The notes: generated by a model from the sequence alone, not told the origin. A DNA stretch of 64,000 nucleotides from Filifactor alocis ATCC 35896 (GCF_000163895.2 NC_016630.1:992001-1056000); one strand, 5' to 3'; positions 9,710 to 18,401 are shown, counted from the first letter of the stretch. Numbers and translations are program-made.

Positions 9710-10267
9710 TTACAAAGTTACTTCTCCGTCTCCGTTTTCATCCAATATAATTCGTTTATATGGCACCGTCTCCTCAATAAACGGAAGTTTCACCTTTCCT
9801 CGTTCCCACTGACGAATTGCTTTTTGATTTTCTCTACGTTTTCGAAGCAACGGATTTTCGTTCATTTTATCAAATCGAAATGCACTGTATAAGCGAACTT
9901 CCTCAAAATCTTCAATTTGTAAAAAACCTGCAATTGCTATTGCATTGTACAATGCCCCTTCAAATTGTTCCAAGGATTTTTTGACACTTTCTACCGTCAT
10001 ACATTTTTTAAACTCAACAATTTTTAGTATCCAACGATTCTCCCTTTGTTCAAACAAAATCGCATCTGCACACTTCAACGTTCTGAGCCATCGAAAAGTC
10101 TGCTTATCCGCATTCAAAAAACAAATATTGAAGTGATTCAAATGACATATTAATTTTGCTTTTCCCAATTTCTGTGTTTCAGTCAAAATCACAATACGAT
10201 CGGTCGCTCGAACAGTGTCATCTAAATTGAGCAATTGCAATCTTTCTTCAAATCCTACCTTAATCAT
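9710..10267 (-). CDS. PD-(D/E)XK nuclease-like partner of an AAA ATPase
   Basis: 185 residues, family not recognised. The start is ATG 10267: GGAGG lies 6 nt upstream inside the end of the ATPase gene, and the two frames overlap by 8 bp, so translation is coupled. A core of D68, then a beta strand, then VEFKK with E85 and K87, fits the D...E-x-K pattern of PD-(D/E)XK nucleases. An alpha-helical QFEGALYNA segment follows. The C-terminal third is basic (RKRRENQKAIRQWERGK). Pairing of an SMC-like ATPase with a small nuclease is a common build of anti-phage or DNA-repair modules. The nuclease assignment is inference from motif spacing. Confidence 0.5.
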   Translation of the reverse strand: MIKVGFEERLQLLNLDDTVRATDRIVILTETQKLGKAKLICHLNHFNICFLNADKQTFRWLRTLKCADAILFEQRENRWILKIVEFKKCMTVESVKKSLEQFEGALYNAIAIAGFLQIEDFEEVRLYSAFRFDKMNENPLLRKRRENQKAIRQWERGKVKLPFIEETVPYKRIILDENGDGEVTL

Positions 10268-11561
10268 CGTCTTCCTCCAATTCAATTACTTGATTGATTA
10301 GCTCATCAATCACATCATTGAATGTGATTGCAGGAAATCCCGTTTCAGAACCGGGTACATTGCTTACAACGGTCTTATCTCCTACAATATCGAATTGGTA
10401 CACTTGAATATCCTTATAGTTCAAAAGCTCCTCTTCCTTCAAACGAAACTTCTTACTTAATTCTGTCTTTCTCGGATGACTGTACACTTTTACCAAATTG
10501 TTCATTTGTTGGAAGAACGTATCACTATGTGTCGTAATCCACACATTTTTGTTCTTATTCAAAATCATCGCCAAAATTTTTGCCATCATGGACTGTGCTT
10601 TCAAATGCAAATGTTCTTCCGGCTCTTCAATGATAAGTGTCTTAAAAGGTGTCTTTTTGTCCCTCAAAAACAAAAGAATCGACGAAAGTTCCGTTACAAG
10701 CGAAGAGGTCAAATACAACGGAATTTGCTCTTGCATACCCTCTGAAGCAAAATAAATGTTTTTAATTGGGGCGTGATCCGTCACAACCTTTCCGCGAATT
10801 ACCTCTTCTTCTATATAGCGAATGATGTCATCATACTCATTATCCGCTTCATCTCCCATTGCTACAATCTGGTTCAAAAATTGAATGACAGGTTTAGTAA
10901 AAATACTTCCCTGCATTTTTTTGTGTCCAAAATGTTGTTTCAAACTTTCGTTAATCAGAGTTTTGTAAGTCAACATAAATCCTGTTCTGGATGCCGGCAA
11001 AAACAATGCTCCTTTCGGTTTATCTACATCTCCGATCAAATCAGAAAACAGAATTTGCAAGCAACAATTCATCACTCCCCTTAGAAACAATTTTTCTTTC
11101 CTATGTTCTACCGTTTTGTCCAACTCTTGTCTCCAAAGTTTAATTTTTTGTTGATCCAAATTAAATTGGTTTTTATCTAACAATTTAATTTCAAAAAATT
11201 CCCCCTCAATATTTCCGTTAAAGATACTGGATAGAATTTCTTCCTTATTTTCCATAAAAAACACATTGAAAAATTGAACAAAAATCCGTTTTTCCTCATT
11301 TGTCAATGCGCCGTTCTTTTCTTTTTTCAAAACTGTATTCACAAAGACAGCTCTCGCATTTTGATACACTTCCCAATTTTGGCACTCCTCTATATTCAAA
11401 TAGTCATAATAATTCTCTTCCATCATCCCCCACAAAAGAGACATTAGATAACTCTTGCCACTACTGTTGTCACCTACAAATAAAATCATCGGACTGATTT
11501 GAATTTCCGCTTCTGAAATACGGCCAAAGTTTTGGATCCGTAAACTCCAATTCGTTCTCAA
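10260..11561 (-). CDS. AAA (OLD/SMC-like) ATPase
   Basis: 433 residues. Walker A GDNSSGKS (30-37), Walker B TLIIEEPEEHLH (about 308-319) and the switch histidine in ITTHSD (about 343) are all intact. Together with the long helical insert between them this is the AAA_21/OLD-type fold of ABC-like ATPases, which act on DNA ends or as sensors in defence systems. No TOPRIM domain is attached. Instead the nuclease-like gene overlaps the 3' end. The start is TTG, 8 nt after GGAGG. The N-terminal IQNFGRISEAEI segment is typical of this group. Confidence 0.8.
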   Translation of the reverse strand: MRTNWSLRIQNFGRISEAEIQISPMILFVGDNSSGKSYLMSLLWGMMEENYYDYLNIEECQNWEVYQNARAVFVNTVLKKEKNGALTNEEKRIFVQFFNVFFMENKEEILSSIFNGNIEGEFFEIKLLDKNQFNLDQQKIKLWRQELDKTVEHRKEKLFLRGVMNCCLQILFSDLIGDVDKPKGALFLPASRTGFMLTYKTLINESLKQHFGHKKMQGSIFTKPVIQFLNQIVAMGDEADNEYDDIIRYIEEEVIRGKVVTDHAPIKNIYFASEGMQEQIPLYLTSSLVTELSSILLFLRDKKTPFKTLIIEEPEEHLHLKAQSMMAKILAMILNKNKNVWITTHSDTFFQQMNNLVKVYSHPRKTELSKKFRLKEEELLNYKDIQVYQFDIVGDKTVVSNVPGSETGFPAITFNDVIDELINQVIELEEDDD

Positions 11562-11638
11562 GGCACTCCCCTCCTTCTTACCATTATATTAACTATTAAA
11601 TCAAGTAAAATCAATAGTATAAAAGAATAAAATGAGAA

Positions 11639-11692
11639 AAGAAAAACTCTCTTTCCTGTAAAATCAGTGTCTTATTTACAGAACAGAGAGTT
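11639..11692 (-). terminator. Terminator of the NhaC-family gene
   Basis: On the minus strand AACTCTCT...AGAGAGTT closes a long hairpin that also pairs CTGTAAA with TTTACAG, followed by TTTTTCTTTTC. It lies 45 bp after the transporter stop and separates it from the ATPase-nuclease pair. Confidence 0.8.
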
Positions 11693-11735
11693 ATTTCTAA
11701 CTTGTTTTTATCAATGCTTGTCTATTGTTTGCATA

Positions 11736-13121
11736 TTATTCCGATTTTGTTGTAAGAGTAATACCGGTGAATCCGAATACGATTGTCAAAAGCAAACTGC
11801 TGTAACAAAAAACAGAAAACATTCCATATTGCAAAGTAGATACTCCGAGCATGCTTGTAATAAATACCCCGCACACTCCCCAAGGCACCAAAGGGTTGAT
11901 AACTGTCCCGGCATCTTCCAAAGTTCTCGACAAATTCTTGGAATGTAAATTCAATTTATCGTACACCGGTTTAAATGTTTTTCCCGCCAATAAAATACTC
12001 AAGTATTGTTCTCCGACAATAAAGTTCACACCGACTGCTGTTACAACTACACAAATTGTTGCTCGTGACGGCGAAACCAATAAGTGAGCAATACTTTCTA
12101 ACAGAGTCGGAATAATCCCCAATCCAAATAACAGACCACCCAAACTAAGTGCCAAAATAACAATGGTGATGGTAAAAAACATACTTTGAATTCCACCGCG
12201 TTGAATCAAAGATGCAATACTCTCAGGCACACCTTCTTTCGAAAATCCTGCAAACAAAATCTGTCCTATTTCTTGAAAAGAGTAAGCTGTCTGTATTTGT
12301 GCAAGAAGCAAACTTGCAATGCTTGTAAGAATAATGCTCACAACGGCAGGAATTTTGAAAATAGAGAACACCAACAGTAATACAAACGGAAGTAATGCAT
12401 ATCCATTCACCAAACCCGTTGATAGAATATCCGTTTGAAACTGAGCGACACTCTCCAAGTTTCCTACTTCTTTCCAAGGAGATAAAACGGAAAAAGTGAT
12501 TGCTGAAATCACAAACGCAGGAATGGTTGTATACATCATATTTTTGATATGTTCAAACAAATCCACACCGACGATACTTGCAGCAATTCCGGTAGTATCA
12601 GAAAGAGGTGACATTTTATCTCCAAAAAACGCTCCCGATACAATCGCACCTGCTGTAATGGCAGAATTTAATCCGAATGCATGAGACAATCCCATCATCG
12701 CAACTCCAAGTGTCGCAACCGTAGTCAAACTGCTTCCGATTGAAATACCGATAATTGCCGTAATACAAAAAGTTGATAAATAGAAAGTCTTACTCGAAAT
12801 AATCATCAAGCCATAGTACATCAAAGTCGGAATTGCGCCGGACATCATCAGTACGGAAATCAAAATTCCGATAAAGAAGAATAGATAAATCGCTCCCATA
12901 CTTGTGGTAACCGATTGAATCATACTCTCTTGCAAATCTATAAATTTCACTTTGTGAATCAACCCGTACAATATCAAAAATACAATGCTAATCAAAACCG
13001 GAATATGAGGTGTCATATTCTCTATCGCTATCATCGGAAATCCTAATAAAACAAAAATAATTGCTGTAATTACCAAAGCTTCACCAAGTTTCGGTGTTCT
13101 GTGTTGTTTCAAATCAAACAT
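11736..13121 (-). CDS. NhaC-family antiporter or amino-acid transporter
   Basis: 461 residues with about 11 hydrophobic helices and the NhaC-type sequence GISIGSSLTTVATLGVAMMG and GAFFGDKMSPLSDTT. Named members exchange Na+ for H+. Other members of the superfamily are amino-acid transporters, inferred in published regulon studies from lysine riboswitch or T-box control. Here the gene follows a leader RNA encoding four consecutive Tyr codons (13458-13550), which points to tyrosine as the substrate. That is inference. ATG 13121 has GGAGAGG upstream, and the mRNA leader is about 460 nt. Confidence 0.85.
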   Translation of the reverse strand: MFDLKQHRTPKLGEALVITAIIFVLLGFPMIAIENMTPHIPVLISIVFLILYGLIHKVKFIDLQESMIQSVTTSMGAIYLFFFIGILISVLMMSGAIPTLMYYGLMIISSKTFYLSTFCITAIIGISIGSSLTTVATLGVAMMGLSHAFGLNSAITAGAIVSGAFFGDKMSPLSDTTGIAASIVGVDLFEHIKNMMYTTIPAFVISAITFSVLSPWKEVGNLESVAQFQTDILSTGLVNGYALLPFVLLLVFSIFKIPAVVSIILTSIASLLLAQIQTAYSFQEIGQILFAGFSKEGVPESIASLIQRGGIQSMFFTITIVILALSLGGLLFGLGIIPTLLESIAHLLVSPSRATICVVVTAVGVNFIVGEQYLSILLAGKTFKPVYDKLNLHSKNLSRTLEDAGTVINPLVPWGVCGVFITSMLGVSTLQYGMFSVFCYSSLLLTIVFGFTGITLTTKSE

Positions 13122-13340
13122 AGTATCCTCTCCTTTTCTGTTTCTCTCAACATAATCCTAAACTACTTTCCACCAACAAAAATTCCTATCATACAAATCG
13201 TTGTTCTGTCAAAATAACCTCCTCTTCTTTTATATGACATCATCTCAAACATACTTCACATTGTAAATGATCTCTATCACCCGCTACAAAAAAGATTTAC
13301 ACCTTTCATTCCTTTCAGCGAATGTTCAACAACTTGCTTT

Positions 13341-13465
13341 TCCTACAATTAAAAAACTCCCTGCATCTTACATTGCAAGGAGCTCATCTAAAGTCATACC
13401 ATAAAATTAGAGGCTCCTTTGTCCAATGCAAACAGAGCCACGAATTTAGGTGACTCTCTAATTCA
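13341..13465 (-). promoter_or_regulatory. Attenuator RNA upstream of the NhaC-family gene
   Basis: Five RNA segments can pair in exclusive ways. Segment 1 AGAGTCAC (13457-13450) pairs with segment 2 GTGGCTCT (13441-13434). Segment 2 GGCTC (13439-13435) can instead pair with segment 3 GAGCC (13416-13412). Segment 3 AAGGAGC (13419-13413) can pair with segment 4 GCTCCTT (13383-13377). Segment 4 also forms the terminator stem with segment 5. A ribosome stalled at the Tyr codons leaves segment 1 free (1:2, then 3:4, read-through). One that reaches the stop codon masks segment 1 (2:3, then 4:5, termination). Pairings were found by eye. Confidence 0.65.
13351..13383 (-). terminator. Leader terminator of the attenuator
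   Basis: CTCCTTGCA (13382-13374) pairs with TGCAGGGAG (13365-13357) over 9 bp with an 8-base loop, followed by six T's at 13356-13351. It lies 230 bp before the transporter start, between the leader peptide and the gene, as expected of an attenuator. Confidence 0.85.
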
Positions 13466-13550
13466 TATAATAGTAATATTGTTGTTGAAAGCAACAATTA
13501 AAATTAGGATTATGTTGTTTTTGGTTTTTACGGTTATTTTGAACTGTCAT
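13458..13550 (-). CDS. Leader peptide with four consecutive Tyr codons
   Basis: A 30-codon frame with a strong site, AAGGAG 8 nt before the ATG, and its own promoter 36 bp upstream. The peptide is rich in Asn, Gln and Lys and ends FQQQYYYYMN. The Tyr codons are TAT TAC TAT TAT at 13478-13467, three codons before the TAG. The stop codon abuts the first pairing segment of the attenuator, the geometry of trp/his-type leader peptides. A stable secreted product is unlikely: there is no signal sequence. Firmicutes usually sense tyrosyl-tRNA with a T-box, so this arrangement is uncommon. Confidence 0.7.
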   Translation of the reverse strand: MTVQNNRKNQKQHNPNFNCCFQQQYYYYMN

Positions 13551-13585
13551 TTTAATTGCTCCTTTCTAAAAAATAAATTATATAA

Positions 13586-13614
13586 ATTCTAATACGATTT
13601 TTACTTACTGTCAA
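13586..13614 (-). promoter_or_regulatory. Strong sigma-A promoter of the attenuator transcript
   Basis: TTGACA (13609-13614) and TAGAAT (13586-13591) on the minus strand are exactly 17 bp apart, just after the recR stop. Transcription would begin near 13579, about 29 nt before the leader peptide ATG. Confidence 0.85.
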
Positions 13615-13642
13615 TACATATTTCAAAATTTTCTAAAAATAT

Positions 13643-14242
13643 TTATAATTCTCTTCGTCCTTCCAATGCACGTCCAATCGTCACATCATCTGCAAATTCC
13701 AAATTTGCTCCGACAGGTAAACCGTGTGCGATTCTTGTTACCTTGATACCGAACGGTTTAATTAAACGAGCAAGATACATCGCTGTTGCCTCTCCATCAA
13801 TCGTCGTATTCGTTGCGATGATAATTTCCTTGATTTCAGGGTCATGCAATCGACTCATCAGTTCTTTAATCCGAATCATATCCGGAGTAATTGCTTGAGA
13901 GGGAGAAATCGTTCCGTGTAACACATGATATTTTCCATGATACTCCCTCGTACGCTCCATTGCTGCAACATCTCTGGGATCTTCTACCACGCAGATTGTA
14001 GCGCTGTCTCTTGTTTTGGAATCACAGATACTGCACGGATTTGCATCCGAAATATTATAACAAACTTCACAATAGGTAATATGTTCTTTTGCATTCTGCA
14101 TTGCATTCGCAAGTCCAATCACTTCGTCTTTCGGCATATTAATAATATAAAATGCCAATCTTTGTGCCGTTTTGTATCCTATTCCGGGAAGTTTTCCCAA
14201 TCGCTCAATTAACTGGTCAATATGGTTGGAATAGTGTTGCAT
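13643..14242 (-). CDS. recR: Recombination mediator protein RecR
   Basis: 199 residues. RecR forms a DNA clamp that loads RecA at gaps with RecF/RecO. A helix-hairpin-helix (KLPGIGYKTAQRLA), the zinc finger C58-x2-C61...C70-x2-C73 and a TOPRIM domain (about 79-175) appear in the usual order. The ATG shares one base with the ybaB stop (TAATG), so the two are coupled. The dnaX-ybaB-recR arrangement is conserved across bacteria. Confidence 0.97.
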   Translation of the reverse strand: MQHYSNHIDQLIERLGKLPGIGYKTAQRLAFYIINMPKDEVIGLANAMQNAKEHITYCEVCYNISDANPCSICDSKTRDSATICVVEDPRDVAAMERTREYHGKYHVLHGTISPSQAITPDMIRIKELMSRLHDPEIKEIIIATNTTIDGEATAMYLARLIKPFGIKVTRIAHGLPVGANLEFADDVTIGRALEGRREL

Positions 14243-14589
14243 TAGAATAGTCCCGGGATATTCATTCCGCCTGTCAACTGTGCCATTTTGCCGGCAGACA
14301 TTTCATCAGCAGAACGCAACGCTTCATTCACAGCAGACAATACCAAATCTTGCAACATTTCAATATCTTCCGGATCAACTACTTCCGGTTTGATTTCAAT
14401 CGATATAATTTGTTTCTTTCCGTTTGCAACTACCTTCACGGCACCGCCTCCAACGGAAGCTTCTACTTCTTTTTCCTCAAGTTCAGCTTGCATTTTCTCC
14501 ATGTCTTTTTGCATTTTTTGAACTTGTTTCAACATATTATTCATATTTCCCGGCATCATACCTCCGGGAAAACCGCCTTTTCTTGCCAT
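14242..14589 (-). CDS. ybaB: YbaB/EbfC family nucleoid-associated protein
   Basis: 115 residues. The start is ATG 14589, 8 nt after GGAGG; a TTG two codons earlier is a poorer choice. The Met/Gly-rich N terminus (GGFPGGMMPGNMNNML), the coiled-coil QKMQKDMEKMQAELEE and the VGGGAVKVVANGKKQI strand pair are characteristic. These dimers bind DNA and help shape the nucleoid. The gene has its own promoter after dnaX and overlaps recR by one base. Confidence 0.93.
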   Translation of the reverse strand: MARKGGFPGGMMPGNMNNMLKQVQKMQKDMEKMQAELEEKEVEASVGGGAVKVVANGKKQIISIEIKPEVVDPEDIEMLQDLVLSAVNEALRSADEMSAGKMAQLTGGMNIPGLF

Positions 14590-14615
14590 AATCAAACCCT
14601 CCTAATTTTTTGTAT

Positions 14616-14644
14616 ATTATACCCTTTTTTCCATACAATTACAA
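14616..14644 (-). promoter_or_regulatory. Promoter of ybaB-recR
   Basis: TTGTAA (14639-14644) and TATAAT (14616-14621) with 17-bp spacing on the minus strand, immediately after the dnaX stop at 14649. AGGAGG follows about 12 bp after the -10 box. Confidence 0.65.
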
Positions 14645-14648
14645 ACTT

Positions 14649-16250
14649 TTACTCTACTTCCAAAGGAATGTCCGGAAACTCCTGTTTCAACACATCAACA
14701 ATATCTTCTTTCTGTTCTTCTGAAATATTTTTCATCTCATCTTTGAACAAAAAGTTTACTTTGACTGTCTCTTGTAAACAGTCTGAAAAAATCTGACTCA
14801 ACAGTTGCACTGTTTCAGATGTATCAATCCGATTCTTATGAAATTCATATGCTCTGTCATAAGCGATATAAATTTGTTGTCCAACAAACCGAACCACTCT
14901 TCCTTCCTGAAGCAATGCTTTTTTGCTTGCTTCATGTCGTTGTTTCAGCAGTTCATATATCTCAGAAAATCTATTGTTGATATCGTCTACCTTGTCTTGC
15001 TCCTGTGCAGATAACTGTTCCGGTAATTCTTTGACATCACAACTTGAAATCAAATGTTGTTCTTCTTTTTTAACTTCTTCGTCACATTCTTCTCTTTGAG
15101 CAAAAGCAGAACGCAACGCTCCGACTTGCAATTTTTGCTCCAACATCTGTACTCGTTCTCTCAACCTCACAAGTTCTTTTTGCAACAGAATCAAATCTTG
15201 CACATCCGCTGTCATCTCACAAGGCATTTCCAAAAAACGAATCGTCTCTACTTCCAAAATTGTCGCCGGAACGGAAGAGTATTTCATTTCATTCAAAATA
15301 AATGCCATTTTTTCAATCCAACGAACAACATCTGAAACCTCAACAGATTGAAACACTTTGTCCAACTGTTCTTTTTCTTCCTCGCTCCACATCTTGAGCA
15401 AACTTTCCTTCAAATAATAGAGCAAATCTACAACAAACTGTTTCATATCCAGACCGTTTTGGTTCAGTTGTTCAATCAGTGACAGTAACTCCGGAATATT
15501 TTTGTCCTTCATAAACTGAATGAACGCAAGGTAGGTTTCTTCTTGAACTTCTCCTAATGCTTGAATCACTTCCTGTTTTGTCAATTTCGAAAGATTCATC
15601 ACCTTATCCAAAAGAGATAGTGCATCTCTCATTCCGCCATCACTTTTTTGAACAATACATTGAACCGCATCTGCTTCAAACTCTTTCCCCTCTTGTAAAA
15701 GAACTTTTTCCAACTGTTGTGTCAAGATACTGTCATCTATTTTCTTAAAATCAAACCGTTGACATCGAGACAGTACCGTTGCGGGGATTTTTTGAGGTTC
15801 GGTTGTAGCCAAAATAAAAATTACATGGCTGGGCGGTTCTTCCAATGTCTTGAGCAATGCATTGAATGCACCTTGTGACAACATATGAACTTCATCTATA
15901 ATATACACCTTATACCGTGATACGCTCGGCATAAACACAATGTTATCACGAATATCACGAATATTATCTACAGAATTGTTCGACGCCGCATCCATCTCAA
16001 TAATATCTAAGGACGATTGTTCACACGATTTGCATTGATAACACGGTTTGATCTCTCCTGTACAGTTTACCGCTCTTGCCAAAACCTTTGCTGTCGAAGT
16101 CTTTCCTGTTCCTCTCGGTCCGCAAAACAAATATGCATGGTTCACCGTATCCTCTGCAACCTGGTTTTTTAATACAGAAGTGATGTGTTCCTGTCCTACG
16201 ATATCGTCAAAAGTCTTTGGGCGATACACTCGATACAATGCTTGATGCAT
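14649..16250 (-). CDS. dnaX: DNA polymerase III subunits gamma and tau
   Basis: 533 residues. DnaX is the clamp-loader ATPase of the replisome. Walker A GPRGTGKT (44-51), zinc ligands C63, C70, C73 and C76, DEVH near 117 and the SRC/TEPQKIP sensor region are intact. The C-terminal part is the variable, charged tau region, with a coiled coil near 365-390. ATG 16250 follows GGAGG at 6 nt. It heads the dnaX-ybaB-recR group. No A-rich slippage site producing a short gamma form stood out, but I did not examine this exhaustively. Confidence 0.97.
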   Translation of the reverse strand: MHQALYRVYRPKTFDDIVGQEHITSVLKNQVAEDTVNHAYLFCGPRGTGKTSTAKVLARAVNCTGEIKPCYQCKSCEQSSLDIIEMDAASNNSVDNIRDIRDNIVFMPSVSRYKVYIIDEVHMLSQGAFNALLKTLEEPPSHVIFILATTEPQKIPATVLSRCQRFDFKKIDDSILTQQLEKVLLQEGKEFEADAVQCIVQKSDGGMRDALSLLDKVMNLSKLTKQEVIQALGEVQEETYLAFIQFMKDKNIPELLSLIEQLNQNGLDMKQFVVDLLYYLKESLLKMWSEEEKEQLDKVFQSVEVSDVVRWIEKMAFILNEMKYSSVPATILEVETIRFLEMPCEMTADVQDLILLQKELVRLRERVQMLEQKLQVGALRSAFAQREECDEEVKKEEQHLISSCDVKELPEQLSAQEQDKVDDINNRFSEIYELLKQRHEASKKALLQEGRVVRFVGQQIYIAYDRAYEFHKNRIDTSETVQLLSQIFSDCLQETVKVNFLFKDEMKNISEEQKEDIVDVLKQEFPDIPLEVE

Positions 16251-16521
16251 AATTTTCCTCCATCCGTAAATTTCCTGCTTTTATCTTATCACGAAACAAA
16301 TTATTACAAAACCGATTTTCTCTATTTCAGAATTTATATGGTTTTAAAAAAATCCCTTATCATACAAAACATCCTCTTTCTGCCCAAAAAATTCATTTTT
16401 TACCAAATATTGTGTATTCCTAAAACATTCAATCTTAGACTATAATACAACAAGTTTGAAAAGATTGATGTTAAAAGAGGCAAAAATAAAGAATGTCCGA
16501 TTTTTCTCAATCTAAACTCTA

Positions 16522-16974
16522 CTATAAATACATCTCTTTCACTGAAATGTTTTTAGAACGCAATAACAACAGGATTTTGTCTTTCTCCTTCTTATCAAAC
16601 TCTTGAACAAATCCGATTTTCATGGTAGAAGCTTGAATTTCGATTGTGTTGTGATGTTCTTCCACCCACACTTCTTGAATATCCTCAAATTTGATAGCGT
16701 ATGCAAACAGATACAGTCCATGGAATACAACAAAACCTTTTTCAGAAATTCCTGTCACAAATCCACCTGTCAAAACATAGAGATATGCTGTAATCAATGC
16801 ATATTTCAGATAACCGTGTGTAAGATATAACGAAACAACCACCGCTACCAAAAAACCAATGTATAACCATTTGAATGTGAGCGGTCGTTTATTATAAATT
16901 TTCACTTTCATCAAAAAATGTAAATGGTACAAAATACCGATGATTAACAATACGACAAATCTCATCTCTGTCAT
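16522..16974 (-). CDS. Small membrane protein of unknown function
   Basis: 150 residues, not recognised. The start is ATG 16974 because GGGAGG lies 7 nt upstream; an earlier TTG would place this site inside the gene. About three to four hydrophobic helices (residues 3-18, 35-55, 58-78 and possibly 80-98) are followed by a soluble 50-residue tail with EVWVEEHHNTIEI and a lysine-rich end. The tail resembles the PH-like domains of small integral membrane proteins. It stands alone between dnaX and ybaK. Confidence 0.65.
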   Translation of the reverse strand: MTEMRFVVLLIIGILYHLHFLMKVKIYNKRPLTFKWLYIGFLVAVVVSLYLTHGYLKYALITAYLYVLTGGFVTGISEKGFVVFHGLYLFAYAIKFEDIQEVWVEEHHNTIEIQASTMKIGFVQEFDKKEKDKILLLLRSKNISVKEMYL

Positions 16975-17235
16975 ACAATCCCCTCCCAAAATTCATTCTT
17001 CATTATATCAAATCTTCCACTCTATGTAAAATAATGCTATCCCTCGGAAATTCCATTATTTTATAAAAACTTAATGGATTTGTTAGAACATTCCATCAAA
17101 TTTATCCTCTCTCATTTCGTTTCTTTTCCCAAAAAGTCTATCATCGCTTTTATCTCAAAAAATAATGCCGGAGTTCTCTGATTTAATCTATTTCATTCGT
17201 AAAATACAACCACAATTATCATTCTCCGGCAAATA

Positions 17236-17709
17236 TTATCCCTGTGTCAAATCTTGAAATTCTATTCCAAAACAATCCGACAAGTCGAACGGATTCAATT
17301 CTATCTGACAGCCCAAGCGACCTGCACTAACCACAATAGTAGAATGATTTTTTGCCGATTCGTCAAGAAATGTCTTGTATTGTTTTTTCATTCCGATTGG
17401 ACAACATCCACCTTTTATATATCCTGTCACTTTCTGAATATCCGCTTGATGAATCATATGAACATTTTTTTCTCCCGTCAACTTTGCACATTTTTTCAAC
17501 GCAAGCTCTTCATCAGACGGAATGATAAACACATAGAACACCTTTTCTCCTTGAGTCACCAGCGTTTTAAATACTTTTTTCGTATCAAATCCTAATTTAT
17601 GTGCAACTTCCGTTCCGGACAAAAAACCTTTGCTCTCATATTCATAAGCAACATAATCTATCTTTTTTTCTTCCAACAATCTCATTGCATTTGTCTTAAT
17701 TTGTTTCAT
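17236..17709 (-). CDS. ybaK: Cys-tRNA(Pro) deacylase, YbaK/EbsC family
   Basis: 157 residues, full family length. YbaK removes cysteine wrongly loaded on tRNA-Pro. The conserved KVFKTLV (K46 region), FVIPSDEELALKKCAK and the GGCCPIGMKK loop (about 115-124) that forms the substrate pocket are present. ATG 17709 has AAGG 5 nt upstream. It is monocistronic and divergent from ybjQ. Confidence 0.92.
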   Translation of the reverse strand: MKQIKTNAMRLLEEKKIDYVAYEYESKGFLSGTEVAHKLGFDTKKVFKTLVTQGEKVFYVFIIPSDEELALKKCAKLTGEKNVHMIHQADIQKVTGYIKGGCCPIGMKKQYKTFLDESAKNHSTIVVSAGRLGCQIELNPFDLSDCFGIEFQDLTQG

Positions 17710-18080
17710 TCAACCTTCACTTCTCTCCATTTACAATATCATCCTAAACTATGATAAATCAATTTACAAATAATATGTTTCATTTTGTAAACTGCAATCA
17801 AAAGCAATAAATCTCCATTTTAAATTAAACTTTTGGATACATTCCACTTCAATTGATTACACTATTTATTGCAACCTTTTGCGTGTACCATGATAAATAC
17901 TTATCCTGCAACCTTGCAACAATTTCATCCATCAGCTATTATATCACAAATAAATCTCCCCTGTATGTTCTTATAAACATTATAATCATCACATTATTAG
18001 GACAAATACAAGAATGATTCAGCCGCACCCCTCAATTTTATGGTATAATTAAAACAATTTATTCTTTAGGAGGGAATACT
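17710..18080. other. Divergent intergenic region between ybaK and ybjQ
   Basis: About 370 bases holding the promoters of both genes. The ybjQ promoter is clear (18042-18049). No other gene is supported. Confidence 0.4.
18042..18049 (+). promoter_or_regulatory. Extended -10 promoter of ybjQ
   Basis: TGGTATAAT with the TG dinucleotide one base before TATAAT (18044-18049). No good -35 hexamer is present, which fits an extended -10 promoter. AGGAGGG lies 8 nt before the ATG. Confidence 0.55.
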
Positions 18081-18401
18081 ATGATTTTAACAACAACACC
18101 ATCTGTACAAGGACACGATATTATCGAATACAAAGAGATTGTTTTTGGAGAAGTGATTACAGGGGTAAACTTTATCAAAGACTTCGGCGCAGGACTCAGA
18201 GATTTTTTCGGCGGTCGTGCACAAGGATATGAAAGGGAACTGATTTCTGCAAGAGAAGAAGCAATGCGCGAAATGGAAAATCGTGCAAAAAGCATAGGTG
18301 CCAACGCTATTGTAGGCATTGATTTGGACTATGAAGTGCTCGGAGAAACCGGAAGTATGATGATGGTAACAGCAAGCGGGACCGCAGTTGTAATCGATTA
18401 A
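18081..18401 (+). CDS. YbjQ/UPF0145 family heavy-metal-binding-like protein
   Basis: 106 residues, full length. The family (DUF74) forms ring-shaped pentamers. A heavy-metal role was proposed from structure, but the function is not established. Conserved marks are EVITGVNFIKDFGAGLRDFFGGRA (seen in two shorter parts: VITGVNFIKDF and GAGLRDFFGGR), AREEAMREM and GANAIVGIDLDYE. One of only two intact genes on the + strand in this window. It has its own promoter and converges on the coiled-coil protein gene. Confidence 0.9.
   Translation: MILTTTPSVQGHDIIEYKEIVFGEVITGVNFIKDFGAGLRDFFGGRAQGYERELISAREEAMREMENRAKSIGANAIVGIDLDYEVLGETGSMMMVTASGTAVVID

Noticed and set aside
13122..13340. T-box riboswitch before the NhaC-family gene
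   Set aside because: No AGGGTGGNACCGCG-like T-box sequence; the leader-peptide attenuator explains the terminator.
16251..16521. SRP RNA near dnaX
   Set aside because: The conserved GGAAGCAGC-type core is absent.
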